This document shows positions 1 through 8,458 of a stretch of 64,000 nt of DNA, in pieces. Within the stretch, counting starts at the first letter, position 1; each line of letters begins with the position of its first letter. The position numbers and the translations under genes were made by a program. The notes beneath the pieces are model-generated. The model ran no database searches, was not told where the DNA came from, and saw only the letters and a list, made by a program, of their open reading frames with translations. Source of the DNA: Vibrio sp. DW001 (GTDB lineage: Bacteria > Pseudomonadota > Gammaproteobacteria > Enterobacterales > Vibrionaceae). The stretch covers positions 1,302,001-1,366,000 of the forward strand of contig NZ_CP091976.1 in assembly GCF_029016285.1 (NCBI RefSeq), in the 5' to 3' direction.

Positions 1-1037
1 GTGACAAGATACCAAGTGGTCTTAATAAATTTGCGAATTTATTAAACAAACAAGACATGAAATTTGGTCTGTGGTTTGAACCTGAAATGATCTCGCCAGA
101 TTCGGAACTCTATAGATCGCACCCAGACTGGTGTCTTCATGTCGCTGGCCGACCGAGAACCGAAGTGCGTAACCAACTTGTTCTGGACCTTTCTCGTGTT
201 GATGTTCAAGACTATATTATTGATACGCTAAACCGCGTTTTGTCTTCCTGTAATATCGAATATGTTAAGTGGGACTTCAATCGTGAGTTAATGGAAATCG
301 GGAACGTTACTCACCCTGTGGATCAGCAACAAGAACTCGGTCATCGGTACATATTGGGTTTGTATCGTGTTATGGGTCACCTTACACAGTCTTTTCCCCA
401 TATTCTCTTTGAAGGATGTGCCTCTGGTGGCGGTCGATATGACCCCGGTATGCTTTATTATATGCCCCAGATCTGGGCGAGTGATAACACCGATTCTATT
501 TCTCGATTGTCAATTCAATATGGCACGAGCCTAGTTTACCCTGCTTGCACAATGGGGGCTCATGTTTCTGATAGTCCAAATCACCAAACAGGAAGACGTA
601 CCTTGTTGCAGACAAGAGGGCAGGTTGCCATGGCGGGTTGCTTTGGATATGAATTAGATTTATCGATGCTTTCTACAGAAGCGCTTCATGAAATCAGCAC
701 CCAAGTTCAAGAGTACAAATCCATTCGTAACTGGATTATCCATTCTGACTTATATCGACTTCATTCACCTATTTCTCGTCAAAAATGCGCTTGGATGTAT
801 GTATCTGAAGATAAAAGCCGTGCGATTGTGCAATATGTAAAAATACTCACTTTACCGGTTCGAATTAACATTGAAAGGATAAAGCTCAAAGGGTTATCTT
901 CAACCAAGCTTTATCACGTTGTTGGAGATAAGCAAGTCTACACTGGCTCTGAACTGATGAAACTGGGTTTAGATTGTTCTCAATTAACGGAAGATTTTTG
1001 TAGTCAAAGTTGGATAATCAATGAGTATCAGGAATAG
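1..1037 (+). CDS. Alpha-galactosidase, GH36 family (5' end outside window)
   Basis: Hydrolyses terminal alpha-galactosides such as melibiose or raffinose. The reading frame is open from the window edge (codons begin at base 3), so the N-terminal beta-sandwich and part of the barrel are missing. Visible GH36 landmarks are the FGLWFEPEM strand, the KWDFNRE nucleophile motif (Asp codon 273-275), the GCASGGGR loop and the SDNTD acid/base motif (Asp codon 483-485). There is no signal sequence in the visible part, and most bacterial GH36 enzymes are cytoplasmic. An AraC-family regulator starts 7 bases downstream and is probably co-transcribed. The precise substrate cannot be told from this fragment. 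Confidence 0.9.
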   Translation, partial: DKIPSGLNKFANLLNKQDMKFGLWFEPEMISPDSELYRSHPDWCLHVAGRPRTEVRNQLVLDLSRVDVQDYIIDTLNRVLSSCNIEYVKWDFNRELMEIGNVTHPVDQQQELGHRYILGLYRVMGHLTQSFPHILFEGCASGGGRYDPGMLYYMPQIWASDNTDSISRLSIQYGTSLVYPACTMGAHVSDSPNHQTGRRTLLQTRGQVAMAGCFGYELDLSMLSTEALHEISTQVQEYKSIRNWIIHSDLYRLHSPISRQKCAWMYVSEDKSRAIVQYVKILTLPVRINIERIKLKGLSSTKLYHVVGDKQVYTGSELMKLGLDCSQLTEDFCSQSWIINEYQE

Positions 1038-1043
1038 CATTCT

Positions 1044-2015
1044 ATGAAACGAAGTCACAAATCAATGATAGTGGAAGCCGAGGGCTACAATGTCAGTCCG
1101 CTCTCTCTGATACAAGACGACGAGCAAATTGATGTTCAATTAAGAGCACCAATTCCGATGTCTGATTATCACTGGCATAACCATCTGGAAGTCAACATTC
1201 CTCTTGAGGATGAAATAGAGTTGTTGATTAATGGCATAAAATGCGTCGTTTCCCAAGGTCAGATGGCCGTTTTCTGGGCGCTAACTCCTCATCAATTATT
1301 GTCGTCAAATCGATGCAGTAAGATGGCGATTATCTCAATACCATTACACCTGTTACTTACCTGGACTACGAATGAGCAGTTCTTCAGCGAAATTATTAAC
1401 GGTGAGGTGTTGGTGTGTAATCAAAGAGATTTGGTCGAGGAATCAAGGGTATCGTGCTGGCAACAAGAACTTGAAATGAAAAACCATGCTTTGTATGCGC
1501 TCAATGTGGCTGAAATACGGTTGCTATTAAACCGATTTTATTTATATGGCTGGCACAGTATTACGTCTACGGTTCATCATCCGATTCAACAACAGTCGAG
1601 CGACAAATCCGTATATTATCTCTGGAATACATTAAAATACATTTCTGAGAATTATGACTCTTCCATCACGATAAAAGACATTGCTGATACCGTTGGTATA
1701 AATGAACATTATTTGATGACGATGTTTAAGAAAAAAATGCATATATCCATCAAACAATACATTTTAAAAATGCGCTTGGAACATGCGAAGGCTATGTTGA
1801 CGAGAACAAATTATAACATCACCGATATTGCGATGGTGTCAGGTTTTGGATCGGTTAGTCGATTTTTCGATTGTTTTTCTAAACATGTTGATGTTACACC
1901 CGGTGAATATCGTAAAAGATATCAAGGTTCTTCGGTTGAAGGGCGAAATGAACTGACCAATGAGATGGACGACACTTATATTGGCGGTCGAAGAAAGCTC
2001 GCCAAATATGAATAA
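1044..2015 (+). CDS. AraC-family transcriptional regulator
   Basis: Protein of 323 residues with an N-terminal cupin-like sensor (HWHNHLE near residue 45) and a C-terminal double helix-turn-helix at about residues 195-295, including the family signature around GFGSVSRFFDCF. It resembles MelR/RafR-type regulators of alpha-galactoside genes in size and arrangement. It follows the alpha-galactosidase gene by 7 bases, so a role as a local sugar-responsive activator is likely. The about 25 residues after the HTH domain are extra and not recognisable. The inducer is not visible from sequence. Confidence 0.85.
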   Translation: MKRSHKSMIVEAEGYNVSPLSLIQDDEQIDVQLRAPIPMSDYHWHNHLEVNIPLEDEIELLINGIKCVVSQGQMAVFWALTPHQLLSSNRCSKMAIISIPLHLLLTWTTNEQFFSEIINGEVLVCNQRDLVEESRVSCWQQELEMKNHALYALNVAEIRLLLNRFYLYGWHSITSTVHHPIQQQSSDKSVYYLWNTLKYISENYDSSITIKDIADTVGINEHYLMTMFKKKMHISIKQYILKMRLEHAKAMLTRTNYNITDIAMVSGFGSVSRFFDCFSKHVDVTPGEYRKRYQGSSVEGRNELTNEMDDTYIGGRRKLAKYE

Positions 2016-2118
2016 TCGGTCCATAAGTGCGAACGACCAGCGAATAAAGTGGGGGTGAGTTCTCAAGGACGTTTCTGTGAATGTCAATGTAGCTTCGTTG
2101 TAGTTAATCAACATCAAC

Positions 2119-2142
2119 CCCGTCGATAAACGACGGGTTTTT
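2119..2142 (+). terminator. Rho-independent terminator after the galactosidase-araC unit
   Basis: Perfect 7-bp stem CCCGTCG / CGACGGG with a 5-base ATAAA loop, followed directly by five T residues on the plus strand. It lies about 100 bases after the araC stop codon and faces the convergent binding-protein gene. Confidence 0.85.
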
Positions 2143-2181
2143 AATAAATGAGTACTCGAAAAAAACTCAAGCGCTGACCAA

Positions 2182-3411
2182 TTAAGGTTTGAAAATTCGT
2201 TGGCGTGTTTTCTCTAAGTGACTTAGAATTTTGTCTAAACGCTCTGGGTAAACCATAAATTCTTGAAAGCCTTTCATTCCTTCTTTTGCCATCGCAGGGT
2301 CAGTATCTCTGTCGTAGAACTGAGCCGTACCTGATGCTTCATTCAATACCTTGATACCTTCGTTTAAGAACGGGTCGTCCTTTGCAATGGCTTTATTGTT
2401 GGTGGGGATTTGACTCAGGTAACCATTGATAAATGTTTGTGTATCTGCTCGTGCTACAAACTTGAGAAACTGTTTAGCATCTTGTTTGTTTTTGGCTTTT
2501 GACGGTATGTGAAGAGTGTTCATCGGCGCATCTTCAGCCATTGGTATCGATGACTTAATGTTAGGGAATTGGAAGAAATCCATTTTCTTCGCTATGTCAT
2601 CGGTGAAATTAGCAGCAAAGAAATTGCCGATCAAATACATAGCCGCATCACCATTATAAATAAAAGCTTGTGCTTCCTGCCAACTATACGTTGCGTGGTT
2701 GTTTACAAAGTAACCTTTGTCGATCAACGTCTTCCAATACTGAAATGTCTCTCGAACGCCATTGTCTGTGTATGGGATCTTGCCATCCATAAGGTCGATA
2801 TGGTACTGGAGCCCATTGACACGTAAATTCAGGTAATCAAACCAACCCGCTGCGGTCCACAAGTATTTTGTGCCTATCGTGAACGGGGTGACACCATTAG
2901 ATTTTAACGTGTCGGCGACCTTAATAAACTCTTCCCAATTCGTTGGTTCGCTTAAGTTATATTGGTCAAATATGTCTCTTCGATAGTAGATTCCCCACTG
3001 GTAATAGGTATAAGGAACGCCATATATTTTGCCATTTACCGACATGGCTGCTTGTGTACTTGCGAAGTCTGGCACTAGGTTTTCTTGTTGCCAAAGGTCA
3101 GTAACATCTTCAAACAAACCTCTATCAACAAAGGTTTTCATTCGGTTTCCTGCGAACCAAAACACAACATCTGGTGGTGAGGTTACCAACCAGTTTCTGA
3201 TTGCGGTTTTATAAGACTCATGATCATAAAGGTTGTACTTAACGGTGATGTCTGGATTCTCAATTTCAAATTTTTTGATGACTTCTTCCCACGCTTTCTT
3301 GGGCATAGGGTCAGACTCGCCAGAGTTAATGATTAAGGTCCCAGCATAAGCAGAATTCATTATCGCGAGTGAGGCACATACAGATACGATGGTGTTCTTA
3401 AATCTATCCAT
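2182..3411 (-). CDS. ABC transporter sugar-binding protein (family 1 solute-binding protein)
   Basis: Periplasmic binding protein of 409 residues. It has a Sec signal peptide (about residues 1-23, cleavage after AYA) followed by a typical family-1 fold: strand-loop at GESDPMPKKAWEEVIKKFE, the PPDVVFWF segment and a central YTYYQWGIYYRRDIF hinge region. A strong AGGAG ribosome site precedes the ATG. Such proteins deliver mono- or oligosaccharides to an inner-membrane ABC permease. No permease or ATPase gene is adjacent in the window, so partners must be encoded elsewhere. It is transcribed divergently from the PhyH-type gene across a 320-bp region that carries a probable operator. The substrate is unknown; the galactosidase neighbour makes a galactoside possible. 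Confidence 0.85.
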   Translation of the reverse strand: MDRFKNTIVSVCASLAIMNSAYAGTLIINSGESDPMPKKAWEEVIKKFEIENPDITVKYNLYDHESYKTAIRNWLVTSPPDVVFWFAGNRMKTFVDRGLFEDVTDLWQQENLVPDFASTQAAMSVNGKIYGVPYTYYQWGIYYRRDIFDQYNLSEPTNWEEFIKVADTLKSNGVTPFTIGTKYLWTAAGWFDYLNLRVNGLQYHIDLMDGKIPYTDNGVRETFQYWKTLIDKGYFVNNHATYSWQEAQAFIYNGDAAMYLIGNFFAANFTDDIAKKMDFFQFPNIKSSIPMAEDAPMNTLHIPSKAKNKQDAKQFLKFVARADTQTFINGYLSQIPTNNKAIAKDDPFLNEGIKVLNEASGTAQFYDRDTDPAMAKEGMKGFQEFMVYPERLDKILSHLEKTRQRIFKP

Positions 3412-3731
3412 GATTTTCTCCTGTAACAGTGTTTAAGATAGCGTTTTTTGTACTTGCTATCGATGACTGCGTTTTATCATGCTCTGAACCGCGAACGGTG
3501 ACATCCCGATATATTGTGAATTACTCCCGAAAACTGAACGGACTTCAGAAGTGTGAACTGTTACTTGTTACTTCACATTTTTTTTACAACTCAACAAATC
3601 TCCAGTAAATCGAACAATATGCCTGCTTCTTTATCGTTGCCGTTTGAGTACTTTATTATTACGCGATAGCTTTTCGTCTTGTCGCGAGTTCAGTCTTATA
3701 AATCAATGATAAAAAACTCAACAGGTACATT
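3412..3731. promoter_or_regulatory. Divergent promoter region with a conserved 22-bp motif
   Basis: This 320-bp gene-free stretch separates the binding-protein gene (minus) from the PhyH-type gene (plus). At 3593-3614 it contains AATCTCCAGTAAATCGAA plus flanking AAC-, matching 20 of 22 bases to 12776-12797 between frwC and ptsA. The second site continues into a repeated ATGTCCA half-site; here the equivalent is a weaker ATGCC at 3619-3623. The spacing of about 20 bp between half-sites suits an AraC-family dimer. Binding is inferred. Confidence 0.55.
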
Positions 3732-4496
3732 ATGAATAATACGGCAGAATCTTATCTCGATGAACTTGGTGCCAGTATGGTATTGACCTCCAAGATGATT
3801 GACGAACTTGATCTATATGGGTTTACGGTTATCCATAATGTTATCGATGTAATCTGGTTAGATGAGATGCGTAGAACCTTTGACGCTTTGGTCGAGAGAG
3901 AAGGTGACCAACTCGCCATCGAGCATCATCAAGAAGAAACGGTCACCCGAATTGCCAATCTTATTAACAAAGGAACGGTTTGGGATAAGGTCTGGACTCA
4001 TCCTCTTGTGTTGGCGGCGTGCAAACATATATTTTCGGGTGCGTTCAAAATATCGAGTTTGAACGCGCGTGAAGCTCATGCAGACGGCGGTCATCAACCT
4101 CTCCACGCTGATTGGAAAAAGCCAAGGCCAGACTTTCCCAATGTGCATCTTGTTAACTCAATCTGGGCGCTCGATGACTTGAGTAAAGAAAATGGTGCAC
4201 CTCGCATCATTCCTGGCACGCACCTGCGACCCGATCTTCCGGATGAGGTGCTTGAAGATGTGAATGGTGCACATCCTGACGAAGTGATTCTTGAATGCCC
4301 TGCGGGAAGTGTAATGATATTTAATGCACACACATGGCATGGCGGAACGACGAACGTGCTAGGGACTCGTAGGAGGGTATTGCATGGACTTTATATTGAT
4401 AGAAAAGATGTCGCACAACAGGACCAAAAGAAATGGTTAACGCCCGTGACATCAAATCGCTTAACGACGGCCCAAAAGTGGCTACTAGAAGTATAG
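3732..4496 (+). CDS. Phytanoyl-CoA dioxygenase (PhyH) family protein
   Basis: Predicted Fe(II)- and 2-oxoglutarate-dependent oxygenase of 254 residues. The metal-binding facial triad is visible as HAD (His125, Asp127) and the distal His203 in the HTWHGGT segment, with Arg residues about ten positions later (GTRRR) to bind 2-oxoglutarate. The family hydroxylates diverse small molecules and the substrate cannot be deduced. It lies divergent to the sugar-binding protein and upstream of an AraC regulator with the same orientation. An oxygen-requiring enzyme beside a glycyl-radical locus is odd; it may act in a separate aerobic branch for the same inducer. Confidence 0.8.
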   Translation: MNNTAESYLDELGASMVLTSKMIDELDLYGFTVIHNVIDVIWLDEMRRTFDALVEREGDQLAIEHHQEETVTRIANLINKGTVWDKVWTHPLVLAACKHIFSGAFKISSLNAREAHADGGHQPLHADWKKPRPDFPNVHLVNSIWALDDLSKENGAPRIIPGTHLRPDLPDEVLEDVNGAHPDEVILECPAGSVMIFNAHTWHGGTTNVLGTRRRVLHGLYIDRKDVAQQDQKKWLTPVTSNRLTTAQKWLLEV

Positions 4497-4529
4497 CGGT
4501 GTCTTAGTATGTCCATCGATACAGGCCAT

Positions 4530-4563
4530 AGATGCAAGAGTGCTTACTCTCTGTGCATCTTTT
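4530..4563 (+). terminator. Possible weak terminator after the PhyH gene
   Basis: AGATGCA-AGAG, loop TGCTTA, CTCT-(CTG bulge)-TGCATCT followed by TTT. The stem is long but bulged and the T-run is short. An ATGTCCA heptamer, the half-site seen before ptsA, lies just upstream at 4509-4515. Confidence 0.35.
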
Positions 4564-4681
4564 GTCGGTTTTCATATCGGCATAAACTTTGTTGTTTTTT
4601 ATGTTCCCAGACGCAGTGAAATCTATACAATTCCTGTAAACTAAAATCCGTCCTTTTGAGTGGTTTATCCATAAGTTTAAA

Positions 4682-5551
4682 ATGAATTCAGACCTTATAC
4701 TTCCAACACAGTTTCTAGACAAGTTACTGTCAAATTATTCAAATTCACCTACGGAGATTGGCAAAGTGTTTTTTGCCAGTAACCTGCCCGAACCACCAGA
4801 ATTGGCCTATCAGGTACATTTTCAGCGCTTGGAAATGGTGATTAAAGGCTCGATTGTAATGGGAATGGGGAATGACACTGGCTTAGAAACGAAACATACA
4901 TTGGTGGGTGGGGATGTTTTGTATATTCCTTGCGATTGTTGGAATAAACCTCATTGGCTTGAACCCGTGACGATGTTGAATGTGTTGGTAGGTAAGCAAA
5001 ACTTTGGAATAAGTGTGTTGCGGTGGGATGGTGAAAGTTTTCATACCGTGTTTAAGGACAACGTTCAGCGACGAGGACCAAGGACCGGTACTTTTATATT
5101 GCAGTCACTGGAAGAGTTGCGTCGACACAAGGAAGATAAGCATACGACAAAATTATTGGTTGCGTCATTACTTAGCCATATCAACGATCTTAAGGTTAAT
5201 CCTCCTGAAACCCTCTCACGAAGTAAGGCACTATTTGAGGCGGTACGAGATTATGTTGAACAGAAATACCAAGAACCGCTCACTCGTGATTCTGTAGCGG
5301 AACAGTTCTATATTTCCCCTAATTACCTTTCTCAGCTTTTTCAAAAAGAAGGGAAAATCAAGTTCAATGAACATCTCAACTATATTCGTTTGGAAAGGGC
5401 AAAGTTTCTTCTGAAAGAGTACGATATGAAAGTAAAAGAGGTGGCACATCGTTGTGGGTTTACGGACAGCAATTATTTCTGTCGAGTATTTCGAAATCAA
5501 ACGGCTCGCTCACCGTCTGATTATAGGACTCAATATCGTAGCCACAGCTAA
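4682..5551 (+). CDS. AraC-family transcriptional regulator with cupin sensor
   Basis: Protein of 289 residues. An N-terminal cupin-like domain (about 1-140) is followed by a canonical C-terminal AraC double HTH (about 185-285), with the signature CGFTDSNYFCRVFRNQTARSPSDYR split around position 265. The ATG at 4682 has no strong ribosome site, so the exact start is uncertain by a few codons. It sits between the PhyH gene and the frwD end of the PTS/glycyl-radical operon and is a good candidate for the protein that binds the motif shared by 3593-3614 and 12776-12797. The inducer is unknown. Confidence 0.85.
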   Translation: MNSDLILPTQFLDKLLSNYSNSPTEIGKVFFASNLPEPPELAYQVHFQRLEMVIKGSIVMGMGNDTGLETKHTLVGGDVLYIPCDCWNKPHWLEPVTMLNVLVGKQNFGISVLRWDGESFHTVFKDNVQRRGPRTGTFILQSLEELRRHKEDKHTTKLLVASLLSHINDLKVNPPETLSRSKALFEAVRDYVEQKYQEPLTRDSVAEQFYISPNYLSQLFQKEGKIKFNEHLNYIRLERAKFLLKEYDMKVKEVAHRCGFTDSNYFCRVFRNQTARSPSDYRTQYRSHS

Positions 5552-5583
5552 CGCTCTATTTACAGTTGAAACGCTGTTCACTA

Positions 5584-5925
5584 CTAAAGTGTAATAACGG
5601 TATCTGGTGGTGAGTTATACGCCTTATTTAACAGGCTAAAAACGCGATCTGGGCTACGTAGAAACGTTGATATATTGCTACGGATCTGGCGAGTATGCTT
5701 GAAGCGGTCGTCCCCCTCTATATTAATATCTGCAATAATCAATGCAACGTCTGCTTCATGAATAGCGTTTACAGAAAGAAGGTTCTCTGTACCCAATGCC
5801 CCTTGTGTTTCTACCACTATTTTGATGCCGTTTTTCTGGCAGTATTTTTCTATTAACTCTGCCGCCATGTAGGTGTGGGCGACACCACTGATGCAAGCTG
5901 TAACCGCAACTATATTCATTTTCAT
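5584..5925 (-). CDS. frwD: Fructose-like PTS enzyme IIB component
   Basis: Small cytosolic phosphotransfer protein of 113 residues, the same length as E. coli FrwD. The phosphorylated Cys11 lies in the family motif AVTACISGVAHTYMAAE. It would accept phosphate from the IIA domain of PtsA, or act as an auxiliary IIB, and pass it to sugar moving through FrwC. It is the last gene of the minus-strand operon frwC-frwB-pflD-pflC-SDR-talC-frwD, so two IIB proteins serve one IIC, as in E. coli. The 89-base gap to talC carries no obvious terminator. Confidence 0.85.
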   Translation of the reverse strand: MKMNIVAVTACISGVAHTYMAAELIEKYCQKNGIKIVVETQGALGTENLLSVNAIHEADVALIIADINIEGDDRFKHTRQIRSNISTFLRSPDRVFSLLNKAYNSPPDTVITL

Positions 5926-6014
5926 CCGTAAAAAAATAGAGATATACCTCCCAGTATACCTCTATTCTTAATGTTCTGATTTATTTAGTAAGATTTTGTC
6001 TGTGCTATTGTGGA

Positions 6015-6692
6015 TTAAAGCACATCCAGTACTGTCTGGCCTTCACCGTATACTGACTCCCAGTCTGCAGTGAACCCGGCAACGCCAGAATCTGTCAATG
6101 GATGATTGAGAAGCAGGTCAAATACATCCGGTGCGATGGTTGCTGATTGCCCGCCAACTTTCGCGACACCATGTACCTGTTGAACGTTTTTAAATGAAGC
6201 CGCCAATACTTTCGCGCTTAAATTATGGGTTTTAAGCAGCTGCGCTATTTCCGCCACTACTTGAATACCGTCCGTGCAAATGTTGTCTAATCGGTTGACG
6301 TAAGGGGCTAAAAACTCTGCCCCTGCAACGGCGGCCATCAACGCTTGTTGAGGCGTTAAAATAGCGGTGGCGGTAACCGGAATCGCTTTTTCTGCCATCA
6401 GTTTTATTGCTTTGATACCCTGAGGTGTCACGGGAACCTTGATATACAAATCTGAATCAAATGCTCGTAGTGCTTCGGCTTCTTGTAACATTACTTCTGC
6501 CGTTTTTCCCATTACCTGCACGTGCAGTAATCGATCTGAACCTATTATTTCTCGGATGTTAAGGATAATCTCTTTCAACGGCTTATTTTCTTTGGAAATA
6601 ATCGTTGGGTTTGTTGTTACTCCCGCAAGAGGGTAGAGATCAACCGCGCGTTTGATGTCATCAAGGTTGGCTGTATCTAAAAAGTAAATCAT
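6015..6692 (-). CDS. talC: Fructose-6-phosphate aldolase / transaldolase-like (FsaB/TalC)
   Basis: Class I aldolase of 225 residues in the short transaldolase family. The Schiff-base lysine is Lys85 in DLYIKVPVT, matching the FSA position, and the N-terminal MIYFLDTANLDDI and VTTNPTII motifs are intact. E. coli FsaB is reported to cleave 1-deoxyfructose-6-phosphate to glyceraldehyde-3-phosphate and hydroxyacetone in anhydroglycolysis, and it also cleaves fructose-6-phosphate. Its position two genes after pflC-pflD supports the first role here. It is separated by 30 bases from the upstream reductase gene and is probably co-transcribed. Confidence 0.9.
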   Translation of the reverse strand: MIYFLDTANLDDIKRAVDLYPLAGVTTNPTIISKENKPLKEIILNIREIIGSDRLLHVQVMGKTAEVMLQEAEALRAFDSDLYIKVPVTPQGIKAIKLMAEKAIPVTATAILTPQQALMAAVAGAEFLAPYVNRLDNICTDGIQVVAEIAQLLKTHNLSAKVLAASFKNVQQVHGVAKVGGQSATIAPDVFDLLLNHPLTDSGVAGFTADWESVYGEGQTVLDVL

Positions 6693-6722
6693 GTTGATAT
6701 CTCCATTTGAATTGTATAGATC

Positions 6723-7583
6723 TTATTTTTTGAAACCGAATTCTTTTAAGCATTGAGTAATCGCGGCTTTACTCTCGGTGAAGACGATGCCTTGGGCTGC
6801 CAATTTGGATGTATCTAAACGCACATCGCGTGTTTTTGGTGCATCTGCGGCTTCCAATAACTCATTGAGTCGAGGCGATTGTCCCATATCCGTTAGTATG
6901 TGTTTGGCAATGTCATAACGACTGTTTGGGTTGTGCGCACCGGTATGATAAGTGCCATATGGAATGTCAAATATCATCTCAAACTGTTCGATTAGCTCGT
7001 GGATATAGGTAAGCCCGCGGAACTCATTGCGACGTTCAGCCATTTTTTCCCCATTGATTAGGGCTTGAAGCGTGTTCCATAATACATTCGGGTTGATGGT
7101 AGTGTTTCGTTCCGGTAATCCAAACATCCACGTGAAGCGAAGAATCCACATCGTATCTAAGATTTTTTTGAGTTCCGCTTCCGCTTCAAGTTTGTTCTGA
7201 CCGTAAACTGTGTCTGGATTTGGTGTGTCGGTTTCGCTGTACGGTCCAGATTCTTGGTTGCCATTAAATACCTGCTCAGTACTTATAAACACCAGTTTGG
7301 CACCCGTTTCTTTACAGGCTTTTGCGACATTAATTGCACCTTGAACATTTACTTGATACGCCACATCTGGGTGTTTGTTACAGAAATCTGTTACAGCAAT
7401 GGCGGCCGCATGGATAACATAATCCGGCTTTTCATCTGCAAAAATCTTGTTCACCTGTGTCGCGTTGGTAATATCAAGTCGCTCAACATCTGTCGCGATA
7501 ATACTGAACTTATGCTGATATTTATTTATGAACCGGGTGCCAAAGAAGCCGTTTGCACCTGTGATAAGAATTCTTTTTTTCAT
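6723..7583 (-). CDS. Extended short-chain dehydrogenase, RmlD-like reductase
   Basis: NAD(P)-binding Rossmann protein of 286 residues. The nucleotide motif GANGFFGT is at residues 8-15 and the catalytic YGQNK (YxxxK) is near residue 128. It resembles dTDP-4-dehydrorhamnose reductase and related sugar-nucleotide epimerases. It starts 2 bases after pflC and lies before talC. The E. coli locus has no such gene in this position but has gldA, which reduces hydroxyacetone; no gldA is seen here. Whether this reductase substitutes for GldA, or converts a sugar before or after the PTS, is open. The family more often acts on nucleotide sugars. Confidence 0.8.
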   Translation of the reverse strand: MKKRILITGANGFFGTRFINKYQHKFSIIATDVERLDITNATQVNKIFADEKPDYVIHAAAIAVTDFCNKHPDVAYQVNVQGAINVAKACKETGAKLVFISTEQVFNGNQESGPYSETDTPNPDTVYGQNKLEAEAELKKILDTMWILRFTWMFGLPERNTTINPNVLWNTLQALINGEKMAERRNEFRGLTYIHELIEQFEMIFDIPYGTYHTGAHNPNSRYDIAKHILTDMGQSPRLNELLEAADAPKTRDVRLDTSKLAAQGIVFTESKAAITQCLKEFGFKK

Positions 7584-7585
7584 TA

Positions 7586-8458
7586 TTAACCTCCAATGGT
7601 AACGTTGTAACCATGAGCCTCTACGTGTCTGCGTATAGAAGCGATTTCGTCTGTGGTAGGAACCGCCACCTTTTCAAGAGCGTATTCCATATGTAGGGTT
7701 TGGTATTTACTCGCGCCATATTGATGGAACGGCAATAGATGGATCTCATTTAGTCCAAATGGTTGGATAAAGCTAAGCACCTTATCCACATTGATAATAT
7801 TGAGTGTGTATCCTGGGATAAGCGGTAAGCGTGGGATAACCTTTACTCCACTTTGTACCAATTGAGTGAACCCCTGTAATACCTTTTCGAGATGAATGCC
7901 AGTCACCTGTTTCGCGAGTTTCTGATCCATAATTTTGAAATCAAACAGCACCTCATCACACAGTTTACCTATCTTCAGTAATTGAGCATTACTGCCCTGA
8001 CCTGAGGTCTCTATTGCGGTGTGGTAACCCAATTCACGCAGTCTCCCAAGCAGCTGAATAACAAAAGGAGCCTGAGAAAGTATTTCCCCACCAGATAGGG
8101 TAATGCCTCCACCAGAAGAGCGGTAGAACACTTCGTCTTTGGCTATCTCTTTCAGTAACTCGTTCAAGTTCATGTCATGCCCAACCAATTCAACTGCGCC
8201 ACTAGGACATTCATCTACATCCATAGAGCAAGTATCACAGTGAATACATTTTGCTTCACGGCGAATCTTCTGTGGCTGATGAGAGCGTGATTCTGGATTG
8301 GCGCACCATGGACAGTGAAGAGGGCAGCCTTTAAAGAACACGACTGTGCGGATACCTTCGCCATCGTTTAGTGAATAACGTTGAATGTTGAAGATATGCC
8401 CAACAGGTAATGCGTTTTCTACCGGCTGCTCAACCTTGATGCTTGAATTACAACTCAT
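7586..8458 (-). CDS. pflC: Glycyl-radical enzyme activating enzyme
   Basis: Radical-SAM protein that installs the glycyl radical on PflD. The ATG at 8458 overlaps the pflD stop by 11 bases and gives 290 residues, like E. coli PflC (292); an upstream extension to 8593 would lie inside pflD and is rejected. The SAM cluster motif GCPLHCPWCANPES (CX3CX2C) lies near residue 42. It is followed by an added ferredoxin-like cysteine cluster CIHCDTCSMDVDEC, typical of the PflC/glycerol-dehydratase activase group. Translation is coupled to pflD by the overlap. It acts in the cytoplasm and only without oxygen. Confidence 0.92.
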   Translation of the reverse strand: MSCNSSIKVEQPVENALPVGHIFNIQRYSLNDGEGIRTVVFFKGCPLHCPWCANPESRSHQPQKIRREAKCIHCDTCSMDVDECPSGAVELVGHDMNLNELLKEIAKDEVFYRSSGGGITLSGGEILSQAPFVIQLLGRLRELGYHTAIETSGQGSNAQLLKIGKLCDEVLFDFKIMDQKLAKQVTGIHLEKVLQGFTQLVQSGVKVIPRLPLIPGYTLNIINVDKVLSFIQPFGLNEIHLLPFHQYGASKYQTLHMEYALEKVAVPTTDEIASIRRHVEAHGYNVTIGG

